A DNA stretch of 64,000 nt from CAZGUH01 sp964529005 (GTDB lineage Bacteria > Actinomycetota > Acidimicrobiia > Acidimicrobiales > Ilumatobacteraceae): contig CAZGUH010000015.1 in assembly GCA_964529005.1 (NCBI GenBank), forward strand, positions 12,079 through 76,078. The letters run 5' to 3'. Under the pieces are notes generated by a model. The model did not search any database. It had not been told where the DNA came from and worked only from the letters and a program-made list of their open reading frames with translations. Positions 27,001 through 35,333 of this stretch are shown here, piece after piece. Every line of letters begins with the position of its first letter. Position 1 is the stretch's first letter. The position numbers were made by a program, and so were the translations under genes.

Positions 27001-30000
27001 GCGCACGTAGGCGTCGCTCGGGTTGAACCCGTCGGTGATGCGGTAGTGCTCGACCAGCGTGCCCGCGGTAGTCGGCACCTCGACTTCGATGCGGCCCCGG
27101 TTGACCTCGAGCGTCTGGTCGAGCACGCGCACGTGGTCGCCGTTGACCGGTCGGTTCGTCGGCCGACCGTCGAGGTCGAAGAACGGATCGGCGTCGAGCT
27201 GGAGCGGGCGATCCTGCGGCGACGAGTCGTTGGCCAGCACCGGGATCGACAGCACCCGGCCGGGCTTGCCGACGAGCACGTCGTCGTGGGCTTGCGGCGG
27301 CCAGCCGCCTTCGTCGATCACCATCACCGTCACGACGCCCGTGCCCCGCAGGCCGAAGCGGTCCTGAACGGTGTACGTGAACGAATCGACCGGGCGCGAG
27401 CTCGGACCCGCCGTGTACCAGATCACGCCGGGAGCGTCCGGGTCGAGCTCGACGCGGTTGCCTGTCGCCGCTCCCGGCGTGGGCGGCCCCAGCGTGTCGA
27501 GCAGCGTGACCGAGTCGCCGTCGGGGTCGGCGCCCGTCCACGGGATGTTGACGCGGACGCTGCCGCCGCGGATCGCCCGGACGACGAGATCCGGAGGTGA
27601 CGGGGCGCTGTTCGGGTTGGTGGCGGCGTCCGGCATCGCGGTGACGACGAACGTGACCGTGGACGATGCGGTCTTTCCTGCCGCTGTCACGGTGTAGAGG
27701 AGCGAGTATGTGCCGGGCGCTCCGCCCTGGAAGTAGACCTCGCGACCTTCCGTCCACGCCACGCCGGCGCCGGGTTGTGCCGGCTGCTCCACAGAGACCA
27801 GCTCGATGGCGTCGGAGTCCGGGTCGACGTCGTTGCGCAACACCGCGACGGCGGCGATGTCGCCCGAACGAACCGTGGTGGCGTCGGGCGATAGCACGGG
27901 CGGCTGGTCTTCCGACGGAGGCTGCACCAGGACGGTGATCGAGCCGCGTGCCCGGAGCACTTCCGCCTCCGCCTGCTCTGCGGTCTGGTCCGCGGCGCGT
28001 TCGGAGGAGTGGCCGTCGGTGATCCGATAGGTGATGACGAACGGCCCGACCGGCGTCTCCCCGTTGGGTCCGGGCACGACTTCGACCTGCACCATCCGGC
28101 GGTCGACCAGCGAGGCGCGCACGATCCCGCGTGATCCATCGGAGTCGGCGACCTGCACATCGGTGACCGCCAGCAGGTCGCCGTCGGCGTCGACGTCGTT
28201 GGCCAGCACGTCGACGTCGAGCACGCGCTGCGGCCGCAGCTTGACCTGATCCGGCACCGCGATCGGGGCCTGGTTGACGGCGCCCGGAGCGACGACCTCG
28301 AGGCGGATGACGCCCTCGGTGGTCTCCGTTCCGTCGCTGGCCCCGTAACGCAGCGCGTAGACGCCGGGCGCGTTGCCGACGATCTCGACGGTCGTCCCAT
28401 CCGCCAGCGGCGCCGCGGTGTAGCCGCCGTCTGCGGAGTCGGCGGAGCCGGTCCACAGCGGCTGGAGCGTCAACGGGGTGCCGTTCGGGTCGGAGTCGTT
28501 GGCCAGCGGCGCGACGGTCACCCGGCCGCCGACGACGACGGTGGCGAAGTCGTTGGTCGTGATCGGGGCCAGCGTCGAACCGATCGGCTTGACCGTGACC
28601 TCCATCGCCTCGGTGGACGATGCGATGCCGTCGGACATCGTGACGTCGACGCTGTGGATGCCCGGCGAGACCCCGGCTGCCGTGAAGCGCACGACACCGT
28701 CGGGCGTGCTCGCCACCTCGCCCTCGCCCTGGGGCAGCGCCGACACGAGGCGAAGATCGTCGCCGTCGGGATCCCACCACTCCGCCATCACGTTGGCGGA
28801 CACCGAGCGGCCTTCCTCGACTTGGGCGCGCATCTCGCGCGTCGTGTCGTCGCCCTTCGGGCGCAAGGCCGGCGGCGTGTTGCCCAAGGAGAAGTCCTTG
28901 ACGCTCACCGTCACCGTGGCGGGCCCCGAGGTGTGCCCGGCGATGTCGACCGCCGAGTACTGGAACGTGAAGACCTGCACCGACGTCGCGGCGGCGGCGA
29001 TGATCGCGTCGCTCGGCGAGAACAGCACGTGCTGGCCGTTGTCGATCACGGTCAAGTTGCCGAACGTGCCCGCCGACGGCGTCACGGCCGTGATCGCGAT
29101 CGGTTCGCAGTTGATGTCGTCGTCGTTGTTCAGCAGGTCGATGATCGATTGCCGGGGGCGCACGCCGAGCACGTCGTCGCCGGCGAACGGCGCTTCGTTG
29201 CCGCCTTCGACGCAGGACCGCTCGACCACCGTGCGGCTCTCGCCCGTGGTGTCCTCGATGTCCTCGGAGTCTTCGCTGGCCGGCTCGACGTCGTCCCAGT
29301 TGCCGACGTAGGCGAGCGTGCCGTCGTGGTCGGCCCACACGTCGCCCTTGCCCACGCCGTTTAGCGCCACGTTGTTGCCGTTGACCCGCCACACGAGCTC
29401 GTCGCCCGGCGTCGCGCCGGGGATCTCGGCCGGTCCGTGCAGCGTGGCGCCGCAGCGCTTGACCCACGCCGGCGCGTCGCCTGCCCAGGCGCCGAGCGCG
29501 CACCCGGCGACCACCACCGGCGCGGCGGCGGGACCTTCGACCGCGGCGACTTCGATCACCTCGGCGGACGAGAGCTTCACGTCGAACAGGCCGGCCTGCG
29601 AGGCGACGAGCACCGTGCCCGCGGCCGGGCCGGGCTGCTGGAGGCGCGGTGATTCGCCGGCGATCGCCGCGGTGGCGCCGTTCGGCAGGACGACCGTGCC
29701 GTCGGCGAGCAGCACGACCGGGTCGCCGCCGACAGCTGTGACGTCGATGACGTCGTCGGTGGCGAACGGCTCGGGCCAGCTGTGGACCTCGGGCTCGAGG
29801 ATCGGCTCGGGCGGCGCCTCCGGCAACGTGCCACCGGGTTCGGTGGCCGCGTCGCCGTCCCCGTCGGCGTCGGGCGTGGCGCCGGTGTCGGCCGGCTGCT
29901 CGCCGGACGTCTCGTCGGCGGGCTTCTCGGGTCGCAACGGCTCGCCGTCGTCGCCGACGCGGACCTCGTACCAGCCCGATCCGTCGACGATCAGCACTCG

Positions 30001-30567
30001 CCCCCGTGCGTCGCCGCGGTCGCCTCCGGTGATCGGCACGGCCTGCGACACGACCAGAACGCTGCCCGGCTCGACGAGCGCATCCGGCTTGTCGGGGTAG
30101 TCGGGAGCGACGATGTTGTCGGCCGCGCCGACCCACAGCTTTCCCGTCTCCCGGTCGAGCAGCGCGCCGACGCCGCCGCCGATCCGGTAGTCGACGATCG
30201 GCGCCGTGTTGGACCCCGATGGCTGGCCGGAGAGCACGTCGAGGCGCTGGACGCCACCGGGCTCGCCTTGCGCGCTCTCCCGCCCGGAGAACAGCACGGT
30301 GCGGTCCTCCTGGAGCACGTCCGGCGCAGCGCCGGCGTAGATCGAGAAGTCGAGCTCGTCGATGCGCAGGTTCAGGCGACCGACCTTGCGGTCGGCGTGG
30401 TTCGTGACCCACACCGATCCGTCGTTGAGCTGGACGTTGGTCGCCTGGGTGCCGTCGGAGTTCACCGCGGCCACGACGATCGCGCTCGACAGCAGCGCCG
30501 CGCTCGCCGTCGCCGACGCGGTCCTGCGCCCGACGACGAACCGCTTCCACGGCGCCGCGAGCCTCAT
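24055..30567 (-). CDS. giant Ig-like/FN3 surface protein, 2170 aa
   Basis: A 2170-residue protein with one N-terminal membrane helix (about 20-38) and a huge outer region. Residues about 40-440 look beta-propeller-like (LNDGSVWVTNHADRKVGRLNL and similar blades), with an acidic Pro-rich insert near 215-245. About ten cadherin/Ig-like modules follow, recognised by recurring VLANDVDADGD-type calcium-binding-like turns, then about four fibronectin type III modules (such as RQVTLSWTAADDQGDPITAY). The C-terminal end has Cys pairs and a short beta domain. The ATG at 30567 overlaps the kinase stop. It would span the cell wall as a signal-anchor protein and may be the structural or adhesive element of the locus or a kinase sensor partner. 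Confidence 0.85.
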   Translation of the reverse strand: MRLAAPWKRFVVGRRTASATASAALLSSAIVVAAVNSDGTQATNVQLNDGSVWVTNHADRKVGRLNLRIDELDFSIYAGAAPDVLQEDRTVLFSGRESAQGEPGGVQRLDVLSGQPSGSNTAPIVDYRIGGGVGALLDRETGKLWVGAADNIVAPDYPDKPDALVEPGSVLVVSQAVPITGGDRGDARGRVLIVDGSGWYEVRVGDDGEPLRPEKPADETSGEQPADTGATPDADGDGDAATEPGGTLPEAPPEPILEPEVHSWPEPFATDDVIDVTAVGGDPVVLLADGTVVLPNGATAAIAGESPRLQQPGPAAGTVLVASQAGLFDVKLSSAEVIEVAAVEGPAAAPVVVAGCALGAWAGDAPAWVKRCGATLHGPAEIPGATPGDELVWRVNGNNVALNGVGKGDVWADHDGTLAYVGNWDDVEPASEDSEDIEDTTGESRTVVERSCVEGGNEAPFAGDDVLGVRPRQSIIDLLNNDDDINCEPIAITAVTPSAGTFGNLTVIDNGQHVLFSPSDAIIAAAATSVQVFTFQYSAVDIAGHTSGPATVTVSVKDFSLGNTPPALRPKGDDTTREMRAQVEEGRSVSANVMAEWWDPDGDDLRLVSALPQGEGEVASTPDGVVRFTAAGVSPGIHSVDVTMSDGIASSTEAMEVTVKPIGSTLAPITTNDFATVVVGGRVTVAPLANDSDPNGTPLTLQPLWTGSADSADGGYTAAPLADGTTVEIVGNAPGVYALRYGASDGTETTEGVIRLEVVAPGAVNQAPIAVPDQVKLRPQRVLDVDVLANDVDADGDLLAVTDVQVADSDGSRGIVRASLVDRRMVQVEVVPGPNGETPVGPFVITYRITDGHSSERAADQTAEQAEAEVLRARGSITVLVQPPSEDQPPVLSPDATTVRSGDIAAVAVLRNDVDPDSDAIELVSVEQPAQPGAGVAWTEGREVYFQGGAPGTYSLLYTVTAAGKTASSTVTFVVTAMPDAATNPNSAPSPPDLVVRAIRGGSVRVNIPWTGADPDGDSVTLLDTLGPPTPGAATGNRVELDPDAPGVIWYTAGPSSRPVDSFTYTVQDRFGLRGTGVVTVMVIDEGGWPPQAHDDVLVGKPGRVLSIPVLANDSSPQDRPLQLDADPFFDLDGRPTNRPVNGDHVRVLDQTLEVNRGRIEVEVPTTAGTLVEHYRITDGFNPSDAYVRVTPDPDAPNLPPVAERDEVTDAEARGLTEVTVDVLANDVDPDDADSPLTLDLPPGQNATITGRQLVVPLGELAQIVLYRVTDSDGASAIGLVRVPGLENHPPVLSAAGRDPSNRTIAAGSAAPLPIPLTSIVEDPDGDPDIRLTDTEVINVTGVGEVARAADGSGFTFTPPAELSETTYITVTFEVTDRPGTSAEERQLPLCNCLARLSVDLIIEASSPPRVVSQGNVRVPQLDEPISFDLTPHVVDDQGDPLTYVLDESTFGGLTIEQSGPALTIVSHRAGDQKLPVGTAITVRYTVSDGVFEPVQNTFTVTIVATNKGQPAAATFPTFEAERDAVHDLPNFVDAAVNPFAGDGHALTMLNPSVTGGAQLTCTDAGACQFMSNTVGTFTVSYTLRDAVDQTATGTFTVVVKGTPRAPGAPVQESVGDRQVTLSWTAADDQGDPITAYHVRVVETGAEHRFTTTGGVVTGLQNAQTYHFTVVAENALGRGDVSGESSGMVPDRVPDPPEGLAFTDYQDRTLTLAWTPPSTAGDFSAITAYEVQIGGQTLSVDGGVTTLVVGAGGAGSPLINGADYSFRVRARNSATTNGGWGAWSARSAATERPSRYPDPPTNVQAVNAGDGGTPRITVTWAAPGDDGGRPIVSYQVCRTQTGACQTVSGGVTTATFDATRNSDASFTVVAVNSDKNRANSEPSAASPVVRAVGNPDAPTITAITSGNHQLTVVATPANNSGCTSASTEYSRDGGASWQSNATFTGLTNGSSYSFVARTRLAASCGTPGVTYVSVDSNTMSGIPYGPLVTPSISASGGGTTTITWNWSTNRGDDARPGWSATLSGDCGSQSVSTAPGASGSVSQSYSRDGSTRSCTITVSAPGQSAVSASASARVQDPPPPPRTVTVTRGGTGAVGGTTPCGVCYWINVTLDNFAPNTTYSISVPNIHSTSFTVTTNSSGDAFSGDGRWYCGPPYTAIAYVDGTASNTYTC

Positions 30568-32120
30568 GTCGCGCATCCCCGCGTCGGCGCCGAGATCAGC
30601 CCACTGGAAGCGACCACCTCGACCTCGATGCACTCGACCGATCCGGTGTAGGTCGGGCTGTCGACGTGCTCGGCGGACAACTGCCCGTCGAACGTGACCG
30701 CGTAGCTGTGCCCGGCTCCCGCGTCGGGCCACGTGAAGGTGTAGGAGCCGTCACCGTTGTCGACGCCGGTGATCTCGCCCACCGGCGACGGAGGCACCGC
30801 GATCGGGGTGTTGCCGACGTCGACGTTGAGCTCGCTGCCGGGATCGTCGTCGTCCCCATCCTGGGCCGGGTCACCGCCGCCTCGCATCGCCGCGATCGCC
30901 AGCACGGCGGCGAAGACCACGACCGCCGCGGCGGCGCCGAACCACCACTTCGACATCCGCTTCGGCGCCTCGAGCGGCGATGGCGGCTCAACCCTCGACG
31001 GAGCGTTGAGGAGTGTGTCGGCCACGTCCGGCTCGGCGAGCAGGCCTTCGCGCCGGCGGGCGGGCGGCGCGGTCGCATCGATCGCCGAAGCGCCGACGGT
31101 CGCGGGGCCGCTGCCCGTCGCAGGCCCGCCGGTGACCGTCGGCGCCGGGGCGATGGTCGTCGGCGCGGGGCCTTGCGCGCGCACCTCGACGATGCCCTTC
31201 ACGCGGGTCGCGTCGTCGTCCTCGTCGTCGCGCCGGGCACGCGGCGCGCCCGCTCCTCCCGCCAACTCCAGCCGCGTGACGGCGAACTTCATCTCCGACT
31301 CGACCGCCTGCAACTGCCGCCCGAAGTCGGCGGCCGTGGCGGGCCGATGCGCCGGGTCCTTGGACATCGCGACCGCGAGGACGCGCTCCAGCATCGGCGG
31401 AACGTCGGCACGACCCGTGGGCGGCACGGGGTTGCGCTCGATGCGCGCCATCATCGCCAGCGGGCTGTTGTCTCCGCCGCGGATCTCGAACGGCGAGCGT
31501 CCTGCCAGCAGGTCGTACACGGTCGCGGCCAGCGAATAGACGTCGCTGCGCACGTCGCCGGGGGCGTCACCGAACGCTTCCGGTGGCGACCACGGGATCG
31601 ACAGCCCCTCGGCCGCGTTGGCGTTGGGCCCCTGGAGCGACGCGATGCCGAAGTCGGTCAGGCCCGGCCGGTGGAACTCGCTCGTCAGCACGTTCGCCGG
31701 CTTGATGTCGCGGTGCAGCACCCCGGCGCGATGCGCGGTCTCGACCGCGCTGGCGAGCTGCACGCCGACTTGCAGCACCTCGGCGACGCTCATCTTCTCG
31801 TTGCGGGCGCGTCGGTAGAAGTTGTCGCCCGGGTAGTACTCCATCACCAGGTACGGACGACCGTCGGGGGCCACCGATGCGGTGAACACCTGCACGATGA
31901 AGGGGTGAGCGGAGACCTTGGCCATCAGGTTGGCCTCGGCCGCGTAGTCGGCGACCGCGCCCGCAGCGACGGCCTGCACGTCGAGGACCTTGATCGCCAC
32001 CTGCCGGCTCGGCGAACGCTGTTCGTAGAGGAACACGTCGGCGTACCCGCCGCCACCGATGTAGCCGATGTGATCGAAGTCGGCGAGCGCCGGCGGTTGC
32101 GACGGCTGGCGCTTACCCAC
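30564..32120 (-). CDS. membrane Ser/Thr protein kinase (PknB-like)
   Basis: A 518-residue Hanks-type kinase. The N-terminal catalytic domain has GGGGYADVF (Gly loop), VAIKV (Lys44), LHRDIKPANVL (about 138), TDFGIA and WSPPEA. A Pro/Ala/Thr-rich linker follows, then one membrane helix (about 384-403) and a small extracytoplasmic domain of about 110 residues with two Cys. There are no PASTA repeats. It overlaps the FHA/winged-helix gene by eight bases and the giant surface protein by four, making it the natural phosphorylator of the FHA and EssC-like proteins of the locus, counteracted by the PP2C phosphatase. Confidence 0.92.
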   Translation of the reverse strand: MGKRQPSQPPALADFDHIGYIGGGGYADVFLYEQRSPSRQVAIKVLDVQAVAAGAVADYAAEANLMAKVSAHPFIVQVFTASVAPDGRPYLVMEYYPGDNFYRRARNEKMSVAEVLQVGVQLASAVETAHRAGVLHRDIKPANVLTSEFHRPGLTDFGIASLQGPNANAAEGLSIPWSPPEAFGDAPGDVRSDVYSLAATVYDLLAGRSPFEIRGGDNSPLAMMARIERNPVPPTGRADVPPMLERVLAVAMSKDPAHRPATAADFGRQLQAVESEMKFAVTRLELAGGAGAPRARRDDEDDDATRVKGIVEVRAQGPAPTTIAPAPTVTGGPATGSGPATVGASAIDATAPPARRREGLLAEPDVADTLLNAPSRVEPPSPLEAPKRMSKWWFGAAAAVVVFAAVLAIAAMRGGGDPAQDGDDDDPGSELNVDVGNTPIAVPPSPVGEITGVDNGDGSYTFTWPDAGAGHSYAVTFDGQLSAEHVDSPTYTGSVECIEVEVVASSGLISAPTRGCAT

Positions 32121-32877
32121 GATCGTCCTCCCCAGGCGTGCCGACCGTGCCGACCAACGTCTCCAGCGCGGCCAGGTCGTCGCGCGTCACCATCCGCGTC
32201 GCGACTGCGTATTCGACGAGCCGTGACCGGCGATTCGACGCGTACTCGGCGACGTCGCCGCGCAGACCGCGCACACCGAGCTTGCTGAGCTTGTCGCAGA
32301 CGTTGTCGAGCTTGCGGTTGAACTTGGTCGTCGTCCATCCCAGCCGGCGCGCCGCCGTCGACGACGATGGCAACATCACGGCTGCCTTGCCGTCGCCACG
32401 CAAGCGCGGTTCGGCGAGCGCGACGAGCAGCAACCGCTGGTCGCGCGTCAGGCCGACCTTGCCGATCGTCGTGGCACCGGTGTCGACGTCGATCGGCGGC
32501 GGCGGCACGTACGTCGCCGCCGGTGTCGTGATCGTGAGGTCGTAGGCGGTGGGTCCTGCGGTGAAGGCGACGTGGGTGACGCCGAACACCAGCGGAATGG
32601 TTGCGCCGGGCGCGAGGAACGCTTCCATGCGACCGTCGGCGTCGCTCACCGTCGCGGACAGTTGCGATCCGACGTTGGTCAGGAACCACAGACCGTCGCG
32701 GGCCGAGAGGTGGAGGAACGAGCGGTGCAGGAACGGGTTGTTGTCGACCACGAGGTCGGCGTCGCGACCGATCGTCAACGTCGTGCCGTGAGGCACCGTC
32801 GTCACCTCGCCGCAGAACTCCACCGTGGCCGCGTGGACCGGGGCTCCCGGCGGGAGCGTGTCACCCGCGGTCTTCAT
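32113..32877 (-). CDS. FHA protein with C-terminal helical (winged-helix-like) domain
   Basis: A 254-residue protein. Residues about 18-115 form an FHA-type sandwich (TIGRDADLVVDNN, HRSFLHLSA; the usual SxNGT turn is altered to NVGSQLS). Residues about 140-235 are helical: TRDQRLLLVALAEPRL, then STAARRLGWTTTKFNRKLDNVCDKL, which reads like a helix-turn-helix, and a possible wing. This combination would let a phosphopeptide control a DNA- or protein-binding domain. It overlaps the kinase gene by eight bases and the next FHA gene by 17. A DNA-binding role is inference; no target site was identified. Confidence 0.78.
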   Translation of the reverse strand: MKTAGDTLPPGAPVHAATVEFCGEVTTVPHGTTLTIGRDADLVVDNNPFLHRSFLHLSARDGLWFLTNVGSQLSATVSDADGRMEAFLAPGATIPLVFGVTHVAFTAGPTAYDLTITTPAATYVPPPPIDVDTGATTIGKVGLTRDQRLLLVALAEPRLRGDGKAAVMLPSSSTAARRLGWTTTKFNRKLDNVCDKLSKLGVRGLRGDVAEYASNRRSRLVEYAVATRMVTRDDLAALETLVGTVGTPGEDDRG

Positions 32878-34264
32878 ACGTCGCGGTCACCTCCCCGGCG
32901 AAGTCGACGAAGGCTCCGTCGACGAGCAACAGCGGTTCGTCGGCGCGCAGGCTCAGGGGCGTCCGGCCGGGCAAGGTCACGGTCGTGTGGTTCTGCGAGC
33001 CGAGGTCGACCAGCAGCACCTGCCAGCCCTCGAGGCGCACCATGGCATGCGAGCGCGACAGGCCCGAGTAGGCGTCGAGCCGCACCACCTTGGGCAGCTC
33101 ACCCTCGAGCCGGCCCTCGACCTTGGGCTTGCGGCCGATGATCACGGGCCGGTCGAGTTCGATGACGTCACCGGTGGACAGCACGAGGCGCCCGAGTGTC
33201 GGGCGTGGGATGGTCACCGGCTGCCCGTCGAGCACGCACCCACATCGACGGCACGAACCGGTGTGCGTCGGATTGGGGTGCCCGCCGGCGCACAGCAACG
33301 CTTGCACCATGGCTCCACCAGGGTTCGCAAGGCGGTCCGGCGCCGTTGCGACGTCGCCGAGCTGGGGGGCGGCGCTGATCGTGTGATGCTCCGGATCAGC
33401 GGCGGGAGCGGGGCGGGCTGTGGCTTCCGCGCGCTGCATCTCGCGCAGCTGCGCCAGGCTCACGGTGTTGCCGTCGTGGTCACCGAGATCCTGCACCGCG
33501 CCCGCGACACCGTGGCCGTCCGCGTCGTCGAGATGGATCGCCGCGTCGTGCACATTCCGATCCACCGTCTGTCCGAAGAGTTGGTCGAACGCGTTCGGTG
33601 GGGGCATGGAGACGAACGCCTGGCGCGCGTCCGGACCCATGGTTTCGTCGAACGCGTGCGGGTGGATCGTGTCCGCGGGCATCGGCGCCGGAGCGCTCGG
33701 CTGCGCCGGCTGTTCGGGCGGCGGCGTCAACAGCTGGGGCACGGGCGCCACGTCGGGTTCCGTCTCCGGCGGCGCCGGCGCGCTCCAGCGTGCGTCGGGC
33801 TGGTCGAAAGCTCGGACGGTCGCACGCGCGGTGACCGGCCGCTCGAGGCTCGCCGCCGGCACGACACCTCGGTCGACCCGGAAGATGCTCGGCTCGGGAC
33901 GCGCATCGCCGAAGCCGAGAGCGACCTGCTGCCACTCGGCGACGAGTTGCTCGTTCCACGTCCGCAGGCCGTTGCCGTCGATCCGCACCGATGCGCCGCC
34001 GCCGACGACGCGGGCCTCGGCGCTGCCGCGCACGACGACGCGCAGCGCGTCGCCTTCTTCGAACGCCACGGCGAAGGCCCCGATGGCGCGCAAGCCGGCG
34101 CTCGCGAGGACATCCAACACGTCGTCGATTCCGCCTCCCGCGTCGAGCGCCGCCTCGAGGTCCGTGGCGACGTCGGCAAGCGGTCGTTCGATCAACACGA
34201 GCGCGCGCTCGGTCACGATCCCCACCCCTTCGCCCGGAAGGAAGCCAGCGGGCGCGCCGCTCAC
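32861..34264 (-). CDS. FHA protein with zinc-ribbon and a domain shared with the MMPL-FHA fusion
   Basis: A 467-residue cytoplasmic protein. Residues 1-130 form an alpha/beta domain similar in layout to residues 713-870 of the MMPL-FHA protein at 2694-6194. A long Pro/Ala/Asp-rich linker follows. Near 340-360 is a zinc-ribbon-like knuckle (CAGGHPNPTHTGSCRRCGC), then a FHA domain with VIIGRKPK, GLSRSHAMVRL and DLGSQNHT. GTG at 34264 overlaps the PP2C stop (GTGA). It should read phosphothreonine marks made by the locus kinase; the ribbon may serve for oligomerisation or protein binding. Confidence 0.83.
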   Translation of the reverse strand: MSGAPAGFLPGEGVGIVTERALVLIERPLADVATDLEAALDAGGGIDDVLDVLASAGLRAIGAFAVAFEEGDALRVVVRGSAEARVVGGGASVRIDGNGLRTWNEQLVAEWQQVALGFGDARPEPSIFRVDRGVVPAASLERPVTARATVRAFDQPDARWSAPAPPETEPDVAPVPQLLTPPPEQPAQPSAPAPMPADTIHPHAFDETMGPDARQAFVSMPPPNAFDQLFGQTVDRNVHDAAIHLDDADGHGVAGAVQDLGDHDGNTVSLAQLREMQRAEATARPAPAADPEHHTISAAPQLGDVATAPDRLANPGGAMVQALLCAGGHPNPTHTGSCRRCGCVLDGQPVTIPRPTLGRLVLSTGDVIELDRPVIIGRKPKVEGRLEGELPKVVRLDAYSGLSRSHAMVRLEGWQVLLVDLGSQNHTTVTLPGRTPLSLRADEPLLLVDGAFVDFAGEVTATYEDRG

Positions 34265-35118
34265 GACGGCACCTCGTCGATGATCGGTTGATCCGAGCCG
34301 GGCCGCGCGGCCACGGCCGTCCGAAGGGGTAGCGGCGCAGTGATCTCGTCGGCCGCATCGGGCCGAGGACCGGTTTCCTCGCTCGCGCTCGCACCGAGGC
34401 CGGACCACTCCACGTCGACCACGATCGCCGTCGCGTTGTCGGGCGCGCGGCCTTCGAGAACCCGGTCGATGATCGCTTCGACCGCGGCATCGGGCGCGGC
34501 GCATTCCTTCAAGATCTCGTCCAGATCTTCGGGCTCGAGCTGGCCCGAAACACCGTCGGAGCAGAGCAGGAGGCGCTGGCGTGCGGCAGGTTCGAGCACG
34601 ACGTAGTCGGGCGCCACGTGCTCGTCGGCGCCGATGGCGCGCGTCACGACGTTGCGACTGGGGTGCAAGCGGGCTTCCTCGGGCGAGATGGTGCGCGCGT
34701 CGATCAGTTCCTGTACGACCGAGTGGTCCCGCGTGATGGCCCGCAGCCCGTTCTCGTCGTGGACGTAGCAGCGCGAGTCGCCCACGTTGACGACGACGAT
34801 CGATTCGCTGCCGGCGTTGTCGACGAGCATCGCCGCCACCAGCGTCGTTCCCATCCCATGCGTGCCGGCTCTGGCGGCCTCGGCGCGGACCGCCGTGTTG
34901 GCTGTGGTCACGAGCTCACCGAGAGCGTCGAGCGACAGCGGCACGTCCGCGCGGCGGGCCCTGACGTGCTCGGCGACGAGCTGGCTGGCGACATCGCCCG
35001 CCGCGTGACCGCCCATCCCATCGGCCACGGCGAAGAGGCCCGGCTCGGCGACGACGCTGTCCTCGTTGAGGCTGCGAACCTTGCCGATGTCAGACCGCGC
35101 GGCCCATGACAGGCGCAC
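34261..35118 (-). CDS. PP2C-family Ser/Thr phosphatase
   Basis: A 285-residue metal-dependent phosphatase of the PstP type, catalytic domain only. Motifs in order: ARSDIGKVRSLNEDS (RxxNED), LFAVADGMGGHAAGD (DGMGGH), GTTLVAAML, VNVGDSRCYV (GDSR), TRDHS, LLLCSDGVSG (SDG) and APDNATAIVVD (DN). A Pro-rich tail follows. GTG at 35118 is preferred, since the family starts just before ARSD; upstream codons are not conserved-looking. It is the first visible gene of the phospho-signalling/type VII locus; its promoter should lie between 35119 and the assembly gap. Confidence 0.9.
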   Translation of the reverse strand: MRLSWAARSDIGKVRSLNEDSVVAEPGLFAVADGMGGHAAGDVASQLVAEHVRARRADVPLSLDALGELVTTANTAVRAEAARAGTHGMGTTLVAAMLVDNAGSESIVVVNVGDSRCYVHDENGLRAITRDHSVVQELIDARTISPEEARLHPSRNVVTRAIGADEHVAPDYVVLEPAARQRLLLCSDGVSGQLEPEDLDEILKECAAPDAAVEAIIDRVLEGRAPDNATAIVVDVEWSGLGASASEETGPRPDAADEITAPLPLRTAVAARPGSDQPIIDEVPS

Positions 35119-35233
35119 GGTCTTCCATCGATGTGTTTCGCTTCGCGAGGAGTGCACGTCCCGCCCTGTTCCGTCAAGCACCGCTGCCAGACACCTGGCC
35201 CCGTCGGGATCGACTGATCCTAGGCGCTGGCCG

Positions 35234-35333
35234 NNNNNNNNNNNNNNNNNNNNNNNNNNNNNNNNNNNNNNNNNNNNNNNNNNNNNNNNNNNNNNNNNNN
35301 NNNNNNNNNNNNNNNNNNNNNNNNNNNNNNNNN
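35234..35333. other. assembly gap (100 N)
   Basis: Exactly one hundred unknown bases, the conventional size for a scaffold gap of undefined length. It separates the promoter side of the type VII-like locus from the 3' end of a MarR gene, whose stop codon is missing. Linkage of the two halves of the window rests on scaffolding only. Confidence 0.98.

Noticed and set aside
24049..27600. A 1183-residue plus-strand open frame opposite the giant Ig-like gene
   Set aside because: It is Arg/Val/Gly-biased with no motifs and is the antisense shadow of the high-GC gene on the minus strand.
11304..35118. Calling the locus a mycobacterial-type ESX system
   Set aside because: EccB, EccD, EccE, MycP and PE/PPE genes are absent; only the FtsK-type ATPase and WXG100 proteins are shared.
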